Source of the DNA: Bacteroidota bacterium
Lineage (GTDB): Bacteria > Bacteroidota > Bacteroidia > Chitinophagales > Chitinophagaceae
Assembly (NCBI GenBank): GCA_023391315.1
Contig: JAEWBD010000038.1
Location: 1-8,806 of the forward strand
Reading direction: 5' to 3'
Length of the DNA stretch: 8,806 nucleotides
Shown here: one piece after another, positions 6,404-8,806 of the stretch
How positions within the stretch are numbered: the first letter of the stretch is position 1
Layout: each line of letters starts with the position of its first letter
Notes under the pieces: model-generated
The model's database searches: none
What the model saw: the letters and a program-made list of their open reading frames with translations, nothing else
What the model was told of the DNA's origin: nothing
Program-made: the position numbers and the translations under genes

Positions 6404-7951
6404 ATGATGGAAACGGCATACAATCGAGGGCTTATTTCTTTTACATCCGCAGTTAATTCAACGCAAAGCTATTGGCTTACCCGCTTTGTAATATTGCGGC
6501 TGCTGGGAATAATTTATGCCATTGCTTTTTTGGCGGCTATTAATCAAATTATTCCATTAATAGGAGAAGACGGTTTGCTGCCAATAGGCAATGCCATTGA
6601 AATGATTCGCAAAGCCATTGGTTCAACAGAAGGCTTTATACGTTTACCATCTGTTTTTTGGTTCAATCATTCCGATAGCATGATGCTTTTTATTGCATGG
6701 CTTGGTTTCATACTTTCCTGTATTGTAGCAGCGGGATATGCAAATGCCATCATACTTTTTGTGCTTTGGTTTTTATATATGTCGTTTGTGCATCTCGGGC
6801 AGGATTGGTATAGTTACGGTTGGGAAATACAATTACTTGAAACAGGGTTTTTATGCATTTTTCTTTGCCCGTTAATTAATATGCGGCCATTTCCAAAACA
6901 GGCGCCGCCATTTCAAATAATCGTATTGTTCCGGTGGCTTATATTCCGCATCATGCTTGGTTCAGGCTTAATCAAAATTCGTGGCGATGAAATATGGCGC
7001 AACGGCACAGCATTGTATTATCATTTTGAAACGCAACCTATCCCCGGGCCTTTAAGCAGGTGGTTTCATTTTTTGCCACACCGTATTTTGAAAATCGGCG
7101 TATGGTTTAATTTTCTTGCAGAATTGATAGCGCCGCTGTTTGCATTCTGGCCCAGAATAGCCAGGCATATTGCCGGTGTAATTATGATTTTGCTTCAACT
7201 TAATATTTTTATCAGCGGTAATCTTTCTTTTTTAAACTGGCTTACCATTATTCCTGCGCTGGCCTGTTTTGATGATGGATTCTGGAGTAAAATATTACCG
7301 CGCAAACTTGTTGAAAAAGCTAAAGCCGCACAAACAGGTTGCGAACCATCGAAGCCCATGCAAACAACAGCATGGATTGTAACTGTTGTTGTAATATTTC
7401 TTAGTGTTGGCCCGGTAATTAATTTGTTTTCTTCCAGGCAGATCATGAACACTTCATTCGATCCGCTTGACCTTGTAAATACTTATGGCGCTTTTGGTAC
7501 GGTTGGGCAGGAGCGTTATAAAGTGGTTTTTGAAGGTACCTGGGATAGTGATTCAACTGGTAAGGCTAACTGGCAGCCATATATTTACAAAGGCCTTCCC
7601 GTTGAATTAGATAAGCGCCCGCCGCAAATTGCACCTTATCATTTAAGGTTTGACTGGCAGATGTGGTTTGCCTCTATGTCAACCGCAGATCAATATGCAT
7701 GGACGTATAATCTTGCGTGGAAATTGTTGCATAATGATGCCAATGCTGTCAGTCTTTTTGCTAAAAATCCTTTTAAAGATAAACCGCCAAAATATGTGCG
7801 GGCTGTGTTATATAAGTATGCTTTTGCAAAAACCGGTAATGCGCAAAAACTTTGGTGGACAAGAGAAGAACTTGGTTTGTGGCTGCCTGTTTTATCTGTG
7901 AATAATCAGCAGCTGATTAAGTATTTAAAAAGCGAAGGTTGGCTCAAGTGA
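6404..7951 (+). CDS. Lipase maturation factor (LMF) family membrane protein
   Basis: The 515-aa product has about nine hydrophobic segments, at roughly residues 27-50, 92-110, 112-130, 142-158, 172-190, 231-249, 253-272, 273-290 and 322-341, followed by a soluble C-terminal domain. Family-typical stretches are QDWYSYGWEIQLLETGFL (133-150), FRWLIFRIMLGSGLIKIRGD (176-195), the ALYYHFETQPIPGP region (203-216), LVNTYGAFGTVGQERY (357-372) and APYHLRFDWQMWF (410-422). In vertebrates LMF1 is an ER membrane protein needed for folding of dimeric lipases; the bacterial role is not established, and no lipase gene is nearby. Two adjacent ATGs (6404 and 6407) could each be the start, with no clear Shine-Dalgarno. 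The gene stands alone, with divergent and convergent neighbours. Confidence 0.92.
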   Translation: MMETAYNRGLISFTSAVNSTQSYWLTRFVILRLLGIIYAIAFLAAINQIIPLIGEDGLLPIGNAIEMIRKAIGSTEGFIRLPSVFWFNHSDSMMLFIAWLGFILSCIVAAGYANAIILFVLWFLYMSFVHLGQDWYSYGWEIQLLETGFLCIFLCPLINMRPFPKQAPPFQIIVLFRWLIFRIMLGSGLIKIRGDEIWRNGTALYYHFETQPIPGPLSRWFHFLPHRILKIGVWFNFLAELIAPLFAFWPRIARHIAGVIMILLQLNIFISGNLSFLNWLTIIPALACFDDGFWSKILPRKLVEKAKAAQTGCEPSKPMQTTAWIVTVVVIFLSVGPVINLFSSRQIMNTSFDPLDLVNTYGAFGTVGQERYKVVFEGTWDSDSTGKANWQPYIYKGLPVELDKRPPQIAPYHLRFDWQMWFASMSTADQYAWTYNLAWKLLHNDANAVSLFAKNPFKDKPPKYVRAVLYKYAFAKTGNAQKLWWTREELGLWLPVLSVNNQQLIKYLKSEGWLK

Positions 7952-8071
7952 ATTGTTATTTTTCCTGATTACAGGCGCATAGTGTAGTCTTTAATAATAA
8001 GTTGTTGTGCAAAAAATGAAGAACGTTTCTGAAATAATACAAAGTTTTGAAATAACGTAAGAAATAAATAT

Positions 8072-8148
8072 TGTAACAGGTACCTACTCCTGCAACACTA
8101 AATCGCAAGGCTCAAATTAAATTTTTACCTGTTCTGTAACAGGTGCCT
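8072..8148. repeat. Pair of 14-bp direct repeats, 63 bp apart
   Basis: TGTAACAGGTACCT at 8072-8085 and TGTAACAGGTGCCT at 8135-8148 differ at one base. The second copy lies inside the 3' end of the thioesterase gene, where on the minus strand it encodes part of KGTCY. The first lies downstream of its stop. The 63-bp offset keeps the reading frame. The second copy also forms the right side of a perfect palindrome, ACCTGTT-ctgt-AACAGGT (8127-8144), within the coding region. Confidence 0.4.
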
Positions 8149-8528
8149 TTAAATAACCCGACTAGTTGATCATGTTGATTTTTAATCTCAACAAGATAAA
8201 CGCCGGTATTTTTTCCATTGCGTATTTCTTTGGCTTCAGCAGTTAGCACATCATCAACATAAACAGGCTTTAAAAAAGATATCGCTGTTTCCAAAGCCAG
8301 CGATAAATTATTACGGCTGTTGCAGGCAAAAGCAAAGGCACTGTCGGCAAGTGAAAAAGCAATGCCGCCGTGCACTACATTCAAGCCATTCATCATCTCC
8401 TGCCGCACACGCATTTTTATTTTACTGTAACCTTCGGCTACTTCTATCAGTTCAATGCCCAGCCATTGGCTGAAGCTGTCTTTTTGCAGCACATGATTAA
8501 TGATTGATTGCGGCGTAACTGTTTGCAT
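8112..8528 (-). CDS. paaI: PaaI-type acyl-CoA thioesterase (hotdog fold)
   Basis: The 138-aa product closely follows the layout of E. coli PaaI (140 aa). The signature NGLNVVHGGIAFSLADSAFA (47-66) keeps the residues known to matter in that enzyme: N47, H53, G54 and catalytic D62, each one position beyond N46, H52, G53 and D61 of E. coli PaaI. FACNSRN (67-73) and GKNTGVYLVEIKNQ near the C-terminus are also shared. Family knowledge: PaaI hydrolyses hydroxylated phenylacetyl-CoA and related acyl-CoA thioesters in the cytoplasm, relieving CoA sequestration in phenylacetate degradation. No other paa genes are in the window, so the substrate here is uncertain and a general housekeeping thioesterase is possible. 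The ATG at 8526-8528 has its own likely promoter 20-50 bp upstream. Confidence 0.88.
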   Translation of the reverse strand: MQTVTPQSIINHVLQKDSFSQWLGIELIEVAEGYSKIKMRVRQEMMNGLNVVHGGIAFSLADSAFAFACNSRNNLSLALETAISFLKPVYVDDVLTAEAKEIRNGKNTGVYLVEIKNQHDQLVGLFKGTCYRTGKNLI

Positions 8529-8548
8529 GCAGCAGTAATTTTATAAAG

Positions 8549-8579
8549 TGAATATATAGAACAATTACATTTACTCAAA
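8549..8579 (-). promoter_or_regulatory. Likely Bacteroidota-type promoter of the PaaI-like gene
   Basis: Read on the minus strand, TTTG (8576-8579) is followed by exactly 19 nt and then TATATTCA (8549-8556), which keeps TA and TT of the TAnnTTTG consensus. The ATG lies 20 bp beyond, giving a short leader. This supports separate transcription of the thioesterase from the upstream gene ending at 8607. Confidence 0.4.
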
Positions 8580-8606
8580 ACGCCCGTTTGGTTTTTATAA
8601 TCCAGC

Positions 8607-8806
8607 TTATTTAAATATCCTGCTGATTAATTTTCCAATCTCCACAAAATCGCTGTGATTACTTACCAGTCTCACTTCCATATCGTCTTCGGGCGATACA
8701 GTATAAGGATAGATAAGCAGGTAATTTTTATCATTAAAATACCTGTTGAGCATTTCGGGAAACCTGCGCATCTGTGGCAAATACGATCTCATGCCCCGCT
8801 TAGGCA
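8607..8806 (-). CDS. C-terminal end of an unrecognised protein (partial)
   Basis: The minus strand is open from the right edge of the window to a TAA at 8607-8609, giving 66 codons. The visible part contains the segments PKRGMRSYLPQMRRFPEML, YFNDKNYLLIYPYTVSPEDD and VEIGKLISRIFK. An internal ATG at 8790-8792 would give 61 aa, but the frame continues upstream of it with no stop and no ribosome site, so I read this as the tail of a longer protein. The KNYLLIYPY strand followed by a short acidic loop and a final helix recalls the cytoplasmic C-terminal domain of some Bacteroidota cation:proton antiporters, but this is a weak impression and I do not assign a function. It precedes the PaaI-like gene on the same strand by 78 bp. 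Confidence 0.6.
   Translation of the reverse strand, partial: PKRGMRSYLPQMRRFPEMLNRYFNDKNYLLIYPYTVSPEDDMEVRLVSNHSDFVEIGKLISRIFK

Noticed and set aside
8127..8144. Perfect hairpin ACCTGTT-ctgt-AACAGGT near the thioesterase stop as a terminator
   Set aside because: It is inside the coding region and is not followed by a T-run on either strand, so it lacks the form of an intrinsic terminator.
8576..8596. Small hairpin (AAAC-GCCC-GTTT) followed by TTTTT on the plus strand, as a terminator
   Set aside because: The stem is only about 4-6 bp and no plus-strand gene ends nearby; the A/T-rich flank makes a chance match likely.

Overview
The window looks like ordinary chromosomal DNA from a member of the Bacteroidota, most likely close to the Chitinophagaceae. 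This rests on three things. Most starts lack a clear Shine-Dalgarno sequence. Several gaps hold -33/-7 signals resembling the Bacteroidota TTTG / TAnnTTTG promoter. The protein variants (a bacterial deoxyhypusine-synthase-like enzyme, an enlarged RodA, a PBP2 with a Cys/His-rich segment) fit that phylum. The genus cannot be fixed from the sequence alone. I see no transposase, integrase, CRISPR array, tRNA or rRNA gene.

Layout. Positions 1-348 (minus) hold the N-terminal part of a deoxyhypusine-synthase-family protein that runs off the left edge. A divergent 235-bp gap follows, with a perfect DnaA-box match and a likely promoter for the next operon. Positions 584-4026 (plus) are the cell-elongation pair mrdA (PBP2, transpeptidase) and rodA (SEDS glycosyltransferase), 2 bp apart. 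A YigZ/IMPACT-family gene follows at 4087-4692 (plus). A convergent gap of about 185 bp contains a long imperfect inverted repeat of a REP-like type. Positions 4878-6314 (minus) encode a PYROXD2/CrtI-like FAD oxidoreductase with a TTG start. It is divergent, across an 89-bp gap containing a perfect 7-bp-arm palindrome, from a lipase-maturation-factor (LMF) family membrane protein at 6404-7951 (plus). After a second convergent gap come a PaaI-type acyl-CoA thioesterase (8112-8528, minus) and the C-terminal end of an unrecognised protein entering from the right edge (8607-8806, minus).

Functional reading. The only clear functional unit is mrdA-rodA, whose products form the core peptidoglycan polymerase/crosslinking complex of the elongasome. 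The mreBCD genes that often accompany it are not in the adjacent upstream gap. The remaining genes are mostly single-gene units with no obvious shared pathway. The oxidoreductase, LMF protein and PaaI thioesterase could all touch lipid or acyl metabolism, but that is only suggestive. I found no convincing new multi-gene system. The points most worth a second look are in the intergenic regions (inverted repeat, palindrome, DnaA box, tiny signal-peptide-like ORF) and in variant segments of PBP2 and RodA.
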